Shown one piece after another: positions 31,865-40,078 of a DNA stretch of 40,994 nucleotides (position 1 is the stretch's first letter; every line of letters starts with the position of its first letter). Made by a program: the position numbers and the translations under genes. The notes under the pieces are model-generated. The model worked only from the letters and a program-made list of their open reading frames with translations. It made no database searches and had not been told where the DNA came from. The stretch covers positions 1-40,994 of the forward strand of contig DDWY01000030.1 of the NCBI GenBank assembly GCA_002347705.1. The letters are read 5' to 3'. The stretch comes from Anaerolineaceae bacterium UBA2274 (GTDB lineage Bacteria; Chloroflexota; Anaerolineae; Anaerolineales; Anaerolineaceae).

Positions 31865-33886
31865 ATGAGCGACGAAAAACTACTCCAGGAACTTGCCAAA
31901 CTGCGGCAAAAAATAAACTATCACAATTACCTGTACAACACGCTCGACCAGCCTGAGATTTCCGATTTTGAATATGATCAGCTTTTCAACCGCCTCAGAG
32001 CGATTGAAGCGGAGCATCCCGAACTCATCACCCCCGATTCTCCAACCCAGAAAATCGGCAGTCATATCTCGGAGAAATTCCAAAAAGTCACTCATCCTGC
32101 CCCGATCCTGAGCCTTGCCAACGGATTTGGCAGCCAGGACGCGCTGGCCTGGTATGAGCGCATTCTCCGCCTTGATCCACGCGTTGCCCAAACAGATTTC
32201 CTGCTTGAGCCCAAACTGGATGGCCTGACGATCGTTTTGCATTACACCAATGGGGTCTTTTCACTCGGCGCGACCCGCGGCGATGGTAGTGTTGGCGAAG
32301 ATATTACCACCAACCTGCGGACCATCCCCAGCCTGCCCTTGCGCATCCCGGTCCTGACATCCTCCAAACCTGCGCCCCAAAGTATTGTTTTTCGTGGAGA
32401 AGTATTTATCACCAAAGCGGATTTCCTTGCCCTTAATGCCCAACTCGAGGAAAAAGGCGAGAAAACCTACCTCAATCCTCGCAACACAGCCGCTGGTTCT
32501 TTGCGCCAGTTGGATCCCTCCATCACTGCTGCCCGTCCGCTTAAATTCTTCCTCTACCAGGTGTTGGAATCATCCGATCCACTTCCCCAGACCCAGTCGG
32601 GCATCCTGGACTACATCGCCAGTTTCGGTCTTCCGGTCAATCCCCTCAGATGGCATGCCAAAAACATCAATGAAGTTGTGCGGATTTGCGAAACGGAAGG
32701 CCTCAACCGGCATAACTGGGCTTATGACGCGGATGGAATTGTGATCAAGATTAACGACCTCGAACTTTCCAATGATCTCGGCTACGTCGGCAAAGATCCC
32801 CGCGGCTCCCTTGCCTATAAGTACCCGGGCGAGGAAGTGGAGACCACTCTGCTCGATATCCAGGTCAATGTTGGCCGCACAGGCGTTCTCACTCCCCTGG
32901 CGCTACTGGAACCCGTCAACATTGGCGGAGTTGTTGTGAAACAAGCCACACTTCATAATTTTGACTTCATCGCGGAGAAAGATTTGCGCATTGGCGACCG
33001 TGTCTTGTTGAAAAGAGCGGGTGAGGTCATTCCCTACATCGTAGCAGCTCTCAAGGAAAAGCGCGACGGCAGTCAAAAGGTCTATGTGCCCCCAACCAAC
33101 TGCCCCTCGTGCGGATCCGAGGTTGAGCAGGCTCCTGGGGAAGTCGCCTGGTATTGCGTCAACGCAGCCTGCCCCGCCCAATTAACCCGGCATATTGAAA
33201 ACTTCGCTTCCCGTTCAGCTATGGACATAACAGGTTTTGGCGAGCAGATTGTCGCTCAGTTGGTTGAAAGCGGTCTGGTAAAAAACTTACCGGATCTTTA
33301 CCGACTAACCAAAGATCAACTCCTCACGCTCGACAAATTCGGTGATAAGAAAGCCGAAAATCTCCTGGCAGCCATCCAGGCATCCAAATCGCAGTCCCTG
33401 CAGCGCTTGATCATCGGTTTGGGTATCAAAGGTATTGGCGAAGTCGCCGCCCGTAAATTAGCCCAAAAATATGGCGACCTTGACAAGATTTCGCAGGCAG
33501 GTTTTGATGAATTGCAGCAGTTGGAAGGCATAGGACCCAACCTGGCCGAGTCTATCTTTGAATGGTTCAAACTCGAGACTAACCAGCAGGTTCTACGGGA
33601 ATTAAAAGAGCTCGGGCTGTGGCCAATTGAAAGTACCAGTTCGTCAGACGAGGATCTGCGGCTGACAGGCTTGACTTTCGTGGTGACTGGCACGATGGAA
33701 GGTTTTACCCGGGATGGAATCTCTGAGTTTATCCTGGCAAATGGCGGTAAGGTTTCAGGCTCGGTCAGCTCCAAAACATCCTATTTGGTACTTGGCGCTG
33801 ACCCGGGTTCGAAGCTTGAAAAAGCGCGTCAACTCGGCGTGCCAATCATCTCCGAACAAGAACTGCGGGAGCTTACTGCCTCCTGA
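31865..33886 (+). CDS. ligA: NAD-dependent DNA ligase
   Basis: Seals nicks in replication and repair using NAD. The 673-residue protein has all domains in order: Ia domain with YHNYLYNTLDQPEISDFEYD, the adenylation domain with catalytic Lys117 in LEPKLDGL, the OB fold, a zinc finger with four Cys (CPSCGS and CVNAAC), helix-hairpin-helix repeats (GIKGIGEVAARKLA, LEGIGPNLAESI) and a C-terminal BRCT domain (GLTFVVTGTMEGFTRDG). AAGGAG stands 6-7 bases before the ATG. Confidence 0.97.
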   Translation: MSDEKLLQELAKLRQKINYHNYLYNTLDQPEISDFEYDQLFNRLRAIEAEHPELITPDSPTQKIGSHISEKFQKVTHPAPILSLANGFGSQDALAWYERILRLDPRVAQTDFLLEPKLDGLTIVLHYTNGVFSLGATRGDGSVGEDITTNLRTIPSLPLRIPVLTSSKPAPQSIVFRGEVFITKADFLALNAQLEEKGEKTYLNPRNTAAGSLRQLDPSITAARPLKFFLYQVLESSDPLPQTQSGILDYIASFGLPVNPLRWHAKNINEVVRICETEGLNRHNWAYDADGIVIKINDLELSNDLGYVGKDPRGSLAYKYPGEEVETTLLDIQVNVGRTGVLTPLALLEPVNIGGVVVKQATLHNFDFIAEKDLRIGDRVLLKRAGEVIPYIVAALKEKRDGSQKVYVPPTNCPSCGSEVEQAPGEVAWYCVNAACPAQLTRHIENFASRSAMDITGFGEQIVAQLVESGLVKNLPDLYRLTKDQLLTLDKFGDKKAENLLAAIQASKSQSLQRLIIGLGIKGIGEVAARKLAQKYGDLDKISQAGFDELQQLEGIGPNLAESIFEWFKLETNQQVLRELKELGLWPIESTSSSDEDLRLTGLTFVVTGTMEGFTRDGISEFILANGGKVSGSVSSKTSYLVLGADPGSKLEKARQLGVPIISEQELRELTAS

Positions 33887-33957
33887 AACTTCAACTAATT
33901 CTTTGCACAACGAAACTATGTGATGATAAATTCGCAATCCACCTTATCTTTTTGTAG

Positions 33958-34000
33958 GGAACGGCTGCCTGTGCCCACAAAACAGGGTATGCGCCGTTCC
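33958..34000. repeat. Palindromic element after ligA
   Basis: GGAACGGC and GCCGTTCC form an 8-bp outer stem; inside, CCTGT and ACAGG form a second stem with loop GCCCACAAA. It may also serve as a weak barrier after ligA, but no T run follows. Confidence 0.65.
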
Positions 34001-34363
34001 AGGTGCGCAGATGAACGACGCGAGACACATAGACATGAATGATTGTTTATAGAATATCCGATGTGTTTATTTTCAATTTTTTATGGCTATCCACCTTTGT
34101 TAACCCAGTGTATACACCGGACCAATGCAGCGGACAGGCACAGGGGCTTGTCCCTACGTGAGAATATATTCAATTTCAACCGGTTCTTGTAGGGGTAACC
34201 GCCTCTGGTTATTCGTTATTGTAAATAACGTAAATCAACACAACCCTCAAAAGGGATGTGTTTGACGGATAAAATGTGTAAATAATCCCCTCAAATAAAG
34301 CTGTGGACAATCACTGTCTTGTCAGCCAGGCTATTCCCTACGACAATGAACTCAGGGCAGTAG

Positions 34364-34388
34364 GTCGGATTCCGCCTTTCAATCCGAC
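34364..34388. repeat. Small palindrome GTCGGATT/AATCCGAC
   Basis: A perfect 8-bp stem with a nine-base loop, placed about 30 bases before the larger nested palindrome. Confidence 0.65.
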
Positions 34389-34419
34389 ATATGGGATGGG
34401 AATAATCCGAAACAAAAAC

Positions 34420-34690
34420 CGTAGGGTGGGTTGGCGTCATACAACTTTTGCCGACCTGAGTCCCGTCATAGCCAACCCACCGCCTATAGCACGTCTCGAT
34501 CCCCCATTACAATCCCACTTCTATTGGCAGATTGAGGGCACGATACGTTCGCTTAAAACATTGATCACGGTGCCCTCAATACCCTACGGGCGCTTTGTCG
34601 CGCTCTAAATCTTGTGCACTTGTGTTGCGGTGGGTGGGCTTTCTGATATTCCTAAAATGCCAGCATCAATTTACGCCGACCCACCCTACG
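34420..34690. repeat. 271-base nested palindromic element (MITE-like)
   Basis: Three pairs of inverted blocks share one centre near 34555: an outer 18-base pair CGTAGGGTGGGTTGGCGT/ACGCCGACCCACCCTACG (one mismatch; 34420-34437 and 34673-34690), a middle 14-base pair (34470-34483 and 34627-34640, one mismatch) and an inner perfect 10-base pair TTGAGGGCAC/GTGCCCTCAA (34532-34541 and 34570-34579). The sequence between blocks does not pair. No transposase is encoded. Confidence 0.75.
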
Positions 34691-34751
34691 ATAATTTGGT
34701 TGACACTCTGTCAGGTTCAACTACGGAACCTGACCTACAAATGTTAAAAAC

Positions 34752-34781
34752 AAAACCGCTTGGAAAATCCAAACGGTTTTT
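34752..34781 (-). terminator. Terminator of tmRNA
   Basis: AAAACCGTTTGGA and TCCAAGCGGTTTT form a 13-bp stem (one G-T) with a three-base loop, followed on the minus strand by GTTTTTAAC. It begins just past the tmRNA 3' end. Confidence 0.9.
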
Positions 34782-34784
34782 AGG

Positions 34785-35182
34785 TGGAGATGGCGGGAAT
34801 CGAACCCGCGTCCGAAAGATTAGACTCTCGAATCTCTACGAGCATAGTCAGTTGTTCAGGTTCGTCCGTTTGCAGATCAACTGACCGAACTGCATCCAGA
34901 CTATCCGCTTGGACCCGAAAGCCCTCTTAGCAGAACCTCACGGAGCGATCCTGGGCAGCCTGATTTTTATGACGCCTTGGCTGGTCCCGATCAGGCAAAC
35001 GGTCCCAGGAGACGTGACCTCATCTAAGGAGGTCAGCTTCCATTCAATTAGCTTATGCAGCTAAAGGAAGGGTTGCGTAACTTGTGCGATTGGCACTTGT
35101 TTTTTTGTACTGATTTTACGAGGTCGGTACCTCTCGGCTCGCAATCCGGAACCAGCTTCTCCCGTCGAGACCTGGCATCCCC
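34785..35182 (-). ncRNA. ssrA: tmRNA (one-piece)
   Basis: About 398 bases on the minus strand. The 5' end GGGGATG pairs with CATCTCC at the 3' end, and the 3' part contains the tRNA-like T arm GCGGG-TTCGATT-CCCGC. The tag frame runs from a GCC resume codon at 35094-35092 through GCA at 35058-35056 to a TAA: ANRTSYATLPLAA. The 3' end continues ACCT, so CCA is not fully encoded. The tag ends LPLAA, similar to the common LALAA end that directs ClpXP-type proteases. Confidence 0.95.
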
Positions 35183-35191
35183 GGTACTTGA

Positions 35192-35200
35192 ATTATAGCA
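35192..35200 (-). promoter_or_regulatory. Extended -10 promoter of tmRNA
   Basis: TGCTATAAT on the minus strand, 9 bases before the tmRNA 5' end. The position of a -35 would fall inside the terminator of the preceding ABC operon. Confidence 0.6.
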
Positions 35201-35230
35201 TAAAATCCCCCTCAGGAAAACCTGAGGGGG
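35201..35230 (-). terminator. Terminator of the ABC importer operon
   Basis: CCCCCTCAGG and CCTGAGGGGG form a perfect 10-bp stem with a four-base loop; ATTTTA follows on the minus strand. It lies about 25 bases after the solute-binding protein stop. Confidence 0.88.
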
Positions 35231-35253
35231 TTCTGTACGAACTTAATAGATAT

Positions 35254-36690
35254 TTACTGGATCTGAGATAACTGCTCAGCCAGGATGGTATTCGCGTTGA
35301 TGTTTGCTTCGTCAAGGAGAGCCTTGACATCCGCAGTAACGTCATCAACTATGCTGGTCATAACCACTTCGATAACATTATCGCGAACGAAGTCGTAACC
35401 AGGCACTGGGGGTTCGAAAACGCCGTAAGGAAGCAAGAAGATAGCGGTCGCATATGCTTCTTTGTTGCCAGCAAATTCTGCGGCAACTTCATCTGCAATG
35501 CTTGCTTTCACGGGGAAGTAACCAGAAGCTTTAGCCCACAAGGCATTCACTGGAGCGCTAGTGTAGTACTTAATGAATTCCCAGGCAGCCAGTTCACGTT
35601 CCGGAGTGGATTTGGGGATTGAGACAGAGGCACCATAGATGTTCATCACAGGATCTGGGGTGGTATGGGGAATTGCAGCCACAGACCACTCGAAGGGGGT
35701 GCCGTCAGCTTCAACAGCATTGCCGTAGTAAGGCAGACCGGAGGAAGAACCAACGGTGAAGAGCAAAGTGCCATTACCAAAATCGGTTTGATCGCCGTAG
35801 GCTTCGGTAACAAGGCGGGCGCAGCCATCAGCGAAGAGACCCTGGATAAAGGTCCATGCTTCCACAGCAGCGTCGCTGTTCAGAGTGAACTGGTTTGCGG
35901 TGTAATCGAAGATATCGCCGCCAAACGCGAAGGTCCAGCTGGCGAAGCGGGAAGTATCGATGCTCAGCTGATAACCGGTGGGCGAAGCTGCGCCTTCTGT
36001 GGCACCGCTAAATGGCGTCGCAGCGGCTGCACAGGCCATTTCTTTAAACTCTGCGGGGGTCGTGGGTGGGGCATCGTAACCAAGTTCCTTCAGCCAGTCC
36101 ATGTTGTAGTACAAAACTTCCATGGAACGGTTGGGGGCCAGGCCGAGACGCTGGTTGTCAAACAGAGAGAGCACATCCTGGGCGAAGAAACCAGGGAAGA
36201 AATCTTCCTGCTCTTCTTTGCTCATTCCGTAGACGGGATGATCCATCAACTCGTTCATATCAAACATGGCATCCGCCAGTTGGTAGGTCGCGACCTGATT
36301 CTGGTAGCCAACAACTACATCGGGCACGTCAGGGGTGTTCAGGATAGGCAGCATCTTATTGAAGATATCGCCGTAACCTCCTGCGTACTCAGCGGTAACG
36401 GTGATGCCGTACTCATTTGTCGCGTTGAAGTCAGAAATAATCTTCTCTATAGCTGCTTCACGCTCAGTACCGGTGTGCTGATGCCACCATACAATTTCCT
36501 TGGCGGGGACTACATCCGCCCAGGGATCAACTTCGGCCGGCTCTTCGACAACGGGTTCCTCTACAACGGGTTCTTCAACGACTGGGGCTTCAGGTTCAAC
36601 TACAGGCACCTCGGTCGGCTTGGCGCAAGCACCCAGGACCAAGGCTGCAATCATCACGACTGCAAATAAACTAAACAATTTTCTTCTCAT
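35254..36690 (-). CDS. ABC transporter extracellular solute-binding lipoprotein (UgpB/MalE type)
   Basis: 478-residue carbohydrate- or glycerol-phosphate-type binding protein (SBP family 1). The signal ends at lipobox LGAC with Cys22. A linker with three repeats of the type VVEEP follows (about residues 35-50), presumably a spacer on the cell surface. The mature domain has the expected pattern: IVWWHQHTG at its start, LNTPDVPDVVVGY, RSMEVLYYNMDWLKELGYD (the family hinge motif with Tyr/Asn) and ELAAWEFIKYYTSA. GGAGG stands before the ATG. It is the last gene of the operon, 71 bases after the second permease. The sugar is not identifiable. Confidence 0.93.
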   Translation of the reverse strand: MRRKLFSLFAVVMIAALVLGACAKPTEVPVVEPEAPVVEEPVVEEPVVEEPAEVDPWADVVPAKEIVWWHQHTGTEREAAIEKIISDFNATNEYGITVTAEYAGGYGDIFNKMLPILNTPDVPDVVVGYQNQVATYQLADAMFDMNELMDHPVYGMSKEEQEDFFPGFFAQDVLSLFDNQRLGLAPNRSMEVLYYNMDWLKELGYDAPPTTPAEFKEMACAAAATPFSGATEGAASPTGYQLSIDTSRFASWTFAFGGDIFDYTANQFTLNSDAAVEAWTFIQGLFADGCARLVTEAYGDQTDFGNGTLLFTVGSSSGLPYYGNAVEADGTPFEWSVAAIPHTTPDPVMNIYGASVSIPKSTPERELAAWEFIKYYTSAPVNALWAKASGYFPVKASIADEVAAEFAGNKEAYATAIFLLPYGVFEPPVPGYDFVRDNVIEVVMTSIVDDVTADVKALLDEANINANTILAEQLSQIQ

Positions 36691-36761
36691 TTGTCAAAAC
36701 CTCCATTTTGAACAGATAGTGTGGTTGATATCGGGTTATTTCCCGTAATATCCTTTATATT

Positions 36762-37652
36762 TTATCCCTTTAACCCGGTAGTTGCAATTCCCTGTGTGAA
36801 TTGCTTTTGGGTCAGGAAATAGACAATCAGAATTGGAATGATCGTTATCACTGCGCCAGCCATCAACAAATTCGTTTGGGGTCCAGCTTCCTGTACAAAT
36901 CCGTGAAGACCTACCATCAGAGGTCGCCAGGTATCCCTGGTGGTGACGAGTAAAGGCCATTGGAACGCGTTCCAAGCGCCGGTAAAACCAAACAAAAGCA
37001 CGGTCATGATCGGCGCTTTGCTGATCGGCATAACGACCTGCACGAGAAAACGTAAATGGTCGCAGCCATCAATGCGCGCGGCATCCCAAAGTTCGTTGGG
37101 GATTTGCGCAAAAAACTGGCGCAGCAGGAAAATGCTAAAAGCGTTCGCCATGAACGGAATCGTAAGCGCCCAGTAGGTGTTGATCCAGGTGCCCCCTGGT
37201 AGCGGGATGATGTTGCCGCGGATAAGAAGGTAGTTTGGTATCAATGTGACCGATTCAGGGATCATCATCGTGGCCAAAAAAAGGGCAAAAATGACGTTTT
37301 TACCCTTAAAATCTATCCTTCCAAATGCATAACCTGCCAGAATGGATGTAAAGAGGAGTCCGGCTAAGGTGCCAAGCGTTATCAGCACGCTGTTTAAAAA
37401 GTATTTTGAAAAGCTGGCTTGAAACCAAGCCTCTTTGTAGTTGATCCACTGAGGCACATCAGGCAGAAATCGGCGGGTGATGGTTTCACCCAAGGTCATC
37501 AAGGAATTCGAAATCATCCAGAAAAACGGAAAGATAAAAATAAGAGCACCAACAAGCAGTATCAGATAAAGAAAGGCTTTACCCAGGATTCTGCCGACAT
37601 GAATATCTTTCTTTGTTTTTTTTGTTGTAGGAAGTGCTGCTAAATTATCCAT
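36762..37652 (-). CDS. ABC sugar permease, MalG/UgpE type
   Basis: 296 residues with six predicted membrane segments. The EAA loop motif that contacts the ATPase is seen as ELWDAARIDGCDHLRFLVQVVMPISKAP, near the usual two-thirds point. N-terminal LILLVGALIFIFPFFWMISNS is typical of MalG-like proteins. It overlaps the first permease gene by 8 bases (ATGGATAA), so translation is probably coupled. Confidence 0.93.
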   Translation of the reverse strand: MDNLAALPTTKKTKKDIHVGRILGKAFLYLILLVGALIFIFPFFWMISNSLMTLGETITRRFLPDVPQWINYKEAWFQASFSKYFLNSVLITLGTLAGLLFTSILAGYAFGRIDFKGKNVIFALFLATMMIPESVTLIPNYLLIRGNIIPLPGGTWINTYWALTIPFMANAFSIFLLRQFFAQIPNELWDAARIDGCDHLRFLVQVVMPISKAPIMTVLLFGFTGAWNAFQWPLLVTTRDTWRPLMVGLHGFVQEAGPQTNLLMAGAVITIIPILIVYFLTQKQFTQGIATTGLKG

Positions 37653-38808
37653 AGAAAACCCGCTCTCCCATAAGCTTGTTTTGTGCCAAAGTCAAACCCA
37701 AAATGATGACAAACAAGACAATAGCCTGAGCAGTGGCTACACTGTACTGGTTTGCTTTATAAAAACGGTCAAACACCAACAAACTGGTTGTAACTACCGT
37801 ATTCTGCGCACTGGGTGTGCGCATCACGTAAATATGATTGAAGGCCTTAAAGGTGCCAATAAAACCAATCAAGGTCAGGTAAAAGGTGACCGGAGATATC
37901 ATAGGAATAGTGATATGCCAAAAGCGGTCCCATTTGCTTCCGCCGTCCATTTCAGCAGCTTCGTAGATTTCTTTGGGAATATTCCCCAGTCCGGATAAAA
38001 ATATGACGGTGTTATAGCCCACAAAGGACCATATACCAAAGAAGATAATTGTCAGCAGCGCCAGGCTTGGCCCCCCCGCCAGACCTGAAACGTCAAAACC
38101 CAGTAAATTTAATACTGGTTTGGGTTCAAATCGCCATCTAAGCGGATCTATACCGAAAAAGCCAATCAATTGGTTGGCAAGAGAAGTTTCCCTGCTGGAG
38201 AAGATAATCTGAAAAACTACCGCGGTACTGATTGACGGCGTGATATAAGGCAGGAAGTAAATCATGCGAAAAGCTTCCTTCCCAACAATGTCCTGGTAGA
38301 GAATATACGCCAGCACCAACCCAAGAATAATTTCAGCCGGAACGGTCCCCAATGCGTAGTAGAGGGTCACAATCAGGGAGTTGAGGAAATCCTTGTTTCC
38401 GGTTTCATACATCAGTCCCCAACCTGTGACAAAGATCACTCCGCCCAGAATGAGCACCAGAGCTCCGGCGATATGAGCAAGACGCGAACCGTTATTCAAA
38501 GATTGGAATGCTTTTCTCCACACGAAGAAACCAAGCACAAACAATCCTAAACCCGCAAGAAGAACCAACAAGTTCGACCACGAACCAAATATCAACAGGT
38601 AGTTCTGACCACCTACATACGGGCCCTTGGTAACCTGCCAGTTAAACAAGCTCATATAGATCGAGTAACCGATGGGAAAAATACCAAATACAAAAATTAT
38701 GAGCAGAGCGGGAAGCGTGAAAAGGATGCCGGTTACTTGGTCTCGTAAAGCTTGCTGTTTAAAAGCGCCTCGATGTTTAGTAGTTATAAGTTCTCTGTTA
38801 GATTCCAT
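37645..38808 (-). CDS. ABC sugar permease, MalF/UgpA type with extra membrane segments
   Basis: 387 residues, about 90 longer than usual UgpA-type permeases. The core is normal: GILFTLPALLIIFVFGIFPIGYSIYMSLFNW at the start, then the transport domain and the EAA motif EIYEAAEMDGGSKWDRFWHITIP. Between the first helix and the core lies an insertion of about 70 residues (roughly 75-135) with two extra hydrophobic segments (LLVLLAGLGLFVLGFFV and IAGALVLILGGVIFVTGW). GAGGTG lies a few bases before the ATG at 38808. First gene of the operon; no ATPase gene is nearby, so a shared MsmK/UgpC-like ATPase elsewhere is likely. Confidence 0.92.
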   Translation of the reverse strand: MESNRELITTKHRGAFKQQALRDQVTGILFTLPALLIIFVFGIFPIGYSIYMSLFNWQVTKGPYVGGQNYLLIFGSWSNLLVLLAGLGLFVLGFFVWRKAFQSLNNGSRLAHIAGALVLILGGVIFVTGWGLMYETGNKDFLNSLIVTLYYALGTVPAEIILGLVLAYILYQDIVGKEAFRMIYFLPYITPSISTAVVFQIIFSSRETSLANQLIGFFGIDPLRWRFEPKPVLNLLGFDVSGLAGGPSLALLTIIFFGIWSFVGYNTVIFLSGLGNIPKEIYEAAEMDGGSKWDRFWHITIPMISPVTFYLTLIGFIGTFKAFNHIYVMRTPSAQNTVVTTSLLVFDRFYKANQYSVATAQAIVLFVIILGLTLAQNKLMGERVFYG

Positions 38809-38849
38809 CGCACCTCAGAAGTTGAGCATATGTTGGTTGGTCATAACAT

Positions 38850-38874
38850 CCATAGCTACTTTACCATAGCTACT
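38850..38874. repeat. Direct repeat CCATAGCTACT upstream of the ABC importer
   Basis: Two copies of the 11-base word (38850-38860 and 38864-38874) with a 14-base period. Each contains the palindrome TAGCTA. Position fits an operator near the transcription start. Confidence 0.7.
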
Positions 38875-38879
38875 GTACC

Positions 38880-38885
38880 ATTCTA
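38880..38885 (-). promoter_or_regulatory. Possible -10 box of the ABC importer operon
   Basis: TAGAAT on the minus strand; predicted start near 38873 falls in the CCATAGCTACT repeats. No good -35. Confidence 0.3.
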
Positions 38886-38926
38886 CCTGATTTTTTGCAC
38901 AACAAAATCCACCATCGTAATTTTTG

Positions 38927-38938
38927 GTTATTAATAAC
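38927..38938. promoter_or_regulatory. Perfect 12-base palindrome GTTATTAATAAC
   Basis: Lies between the phytase-like lipoprotein stop and the ABC operon promoter region. AT-rich perfect palindromes of this size often bind dimeric regulators; no evidence beyond symmetry and place. Confidence 0.35.
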
Positions 38939-38944
38939 ATAATT

Positions 38945-40078
38945 TTAACTCGAGATCGAGCAGAATCCCAACTGTGAGTTTGGAAAGCTATCAGTAATTA
39001 GCAAAAAGCCCAATTCATCCAACATCACGACACCTTCCCAATTTCTAGCGATGTTGAAACCAATTAATTTTAGATAAATTGGAGCTTTATCAACCCGCAA
39101 AATCTGATCATCTTTAATTTGAAGCTGCACCAGCCTTTCGACGGGTATGTTGCTCGCATGGGTCTCCCCCTGACCATATTGCGAAATCAGAGGGTCTTGT
39201 TCAACAGCCAAATGCGTATCTCCAGGGAAAAAGTAATTCATAACCCAAAATTTTCCACTTAAATCACTCATGGTCGCGTCTGTAATGCGATAATCAATGA
39301 TCGGAAATGCGATTTCCTTTTCAAACTCGAGGTCTAAATCAAATTGATAAGCAAGCGGCTGCGCGTCGCTTTGTTTTGAGTTGTGTTCATAAATCACATA
39401 GAGGTTTCCGTCCCAATACGTGATAGCCTCAAAAGTCGCGTTCTCAGCGCTGGATAGAGGCTCCAGTTCCACTAATGAGATGGGGTCAAGGGTAATGCTC
39501 TCGAGCTCACCTTTGACAACGCCTTTGATCAGGTAACCCATCATCGGATTGCCGCCGTGGCTTTCGATGGTCAGGTAAACATCCTGCCCCACAAACAAAA
39601 TCGATTCAAATCCTTCAAAGCCTTTGACCACATTCCGCAGTTTGGAATTAAATATCGGCACATCCCGCACCGGCAGTTCAAATTCCGAATCCTCGATTGC
39701 CCGAAGTATGTCCTCTTTAGAGATGGAAAACAAGTTTCCACTCCCTGAAGAATATCTGCCTTCAGGGTACTGCGGCAATAAGACCAGAAAATCTCCAAAC
39801 CAGGCCAATCCAGAATACTCAAAACTTACAGCCTGGATCCTTTCCGGAAGTTTTAGCGGTACAACCTCCACCTCTTCGAGCAATGGCTGACTGACGGGAG
39901 TTGTGAGCGTCTCCGACTGCGTAAGCTCAAGGACATTGCCCGTCTCAAACGATTTCACTAAACTTTCGACCGTCTGAACAGGCTTTGAGCTCATCAAAAC
40001 TGTATTATTACTACACGCATCCAAGCATATTATTAAAATGCTTGCTATTATTAATTTCGCCTTATTCACAGTTTTCAT
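38945..40078 (-). CDS. Lipoprotein with phytase-like (esterase-like) beta-propeller domain
   Basis: 377 residues. Signal with lipobox LDAC (Cys22), then a Ser/Thr/Glu-rich linker, then a domain from about residue 75 with SFEYSGLAWFGDFLVLLPQ, GFEGFESILFVGQDVYLTIE, TFEAITYWDGNLYVIYEHN and a final NWEGVVMLDELGFLLITDSF. This series of FEG/FEA/WEG plus strand patterns matches the 'esterase-like activity of phytase' fold. Assignment rests on pattern recognition only, and whether it is an enzyme is unknown. Its start overlaps the stop of the upstream EEP-family gene by ATGA, so the two are coupled. Confidence 0.75.
   Translation of the reverse strand: MKTVNKAKLIIASILIICLDACSNNTVLMSSKPVQTVESLVKSFETGNVLELTQSETLTTPVSQPLLEEVEVVPLKLPERIQAVSFEYSGLAWFGDFLVLLPQYPEGRYSSGSGNLFSISKEDILRAIEDSEFELPVRDVPIFNSKLRNVVKGFEGFESILFVGQDVYLTIESHGGNPMMGYLIKGVVKGELESITLDPISLVELEPLSSAENATFEAITYWDGNLYVIYEHNSKQSDAQPLAYQFDLDLEFEKEIAFPIIDYRITDATMSDLSGKFWVMNYFFPGDTHLAVEQDPLISQYGQGETHASNIPVERLVQLQIKDDQILRVDKAPIYLKLIGFNIARNWEGVVMLDELGFLLITDSFPNSQLGFCSISS

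Larger units (their letters stand above)
33887..34751. other. Non-coding gap of about 860 bases rich in GTAGGG-type palindromes
   Basis: No convincing gene. The word GTAGGG or its complement CCCTAC occurs repeatedly (near 33955, 34152, 34190, 34336, 34421, 34583 and 34684), usually at the edge of an inverted repeat. Open frames at 34303-34608 and 34612-34884 consist of repeat sequence and run into tmRNA, so they are not annotated as genes. Confidence 0.65.

Noticed and set aside
34303..34884. Two small plus-strand frames between ligA and tmRNA
   Set aside because: They consist of palindromic repeat sequence and the second runs into the tmRNA gene and its terminator.
35665..36669. Long plus-strand open frame of 334 codons opposite the solute-binding protein gene
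   Set aside because: It is antisense to a well-supported lipoprotein gene; its translation is rich in Gly/Arg/His without family motifs, as expected for a mirror frame of a gene with strong codon bias.
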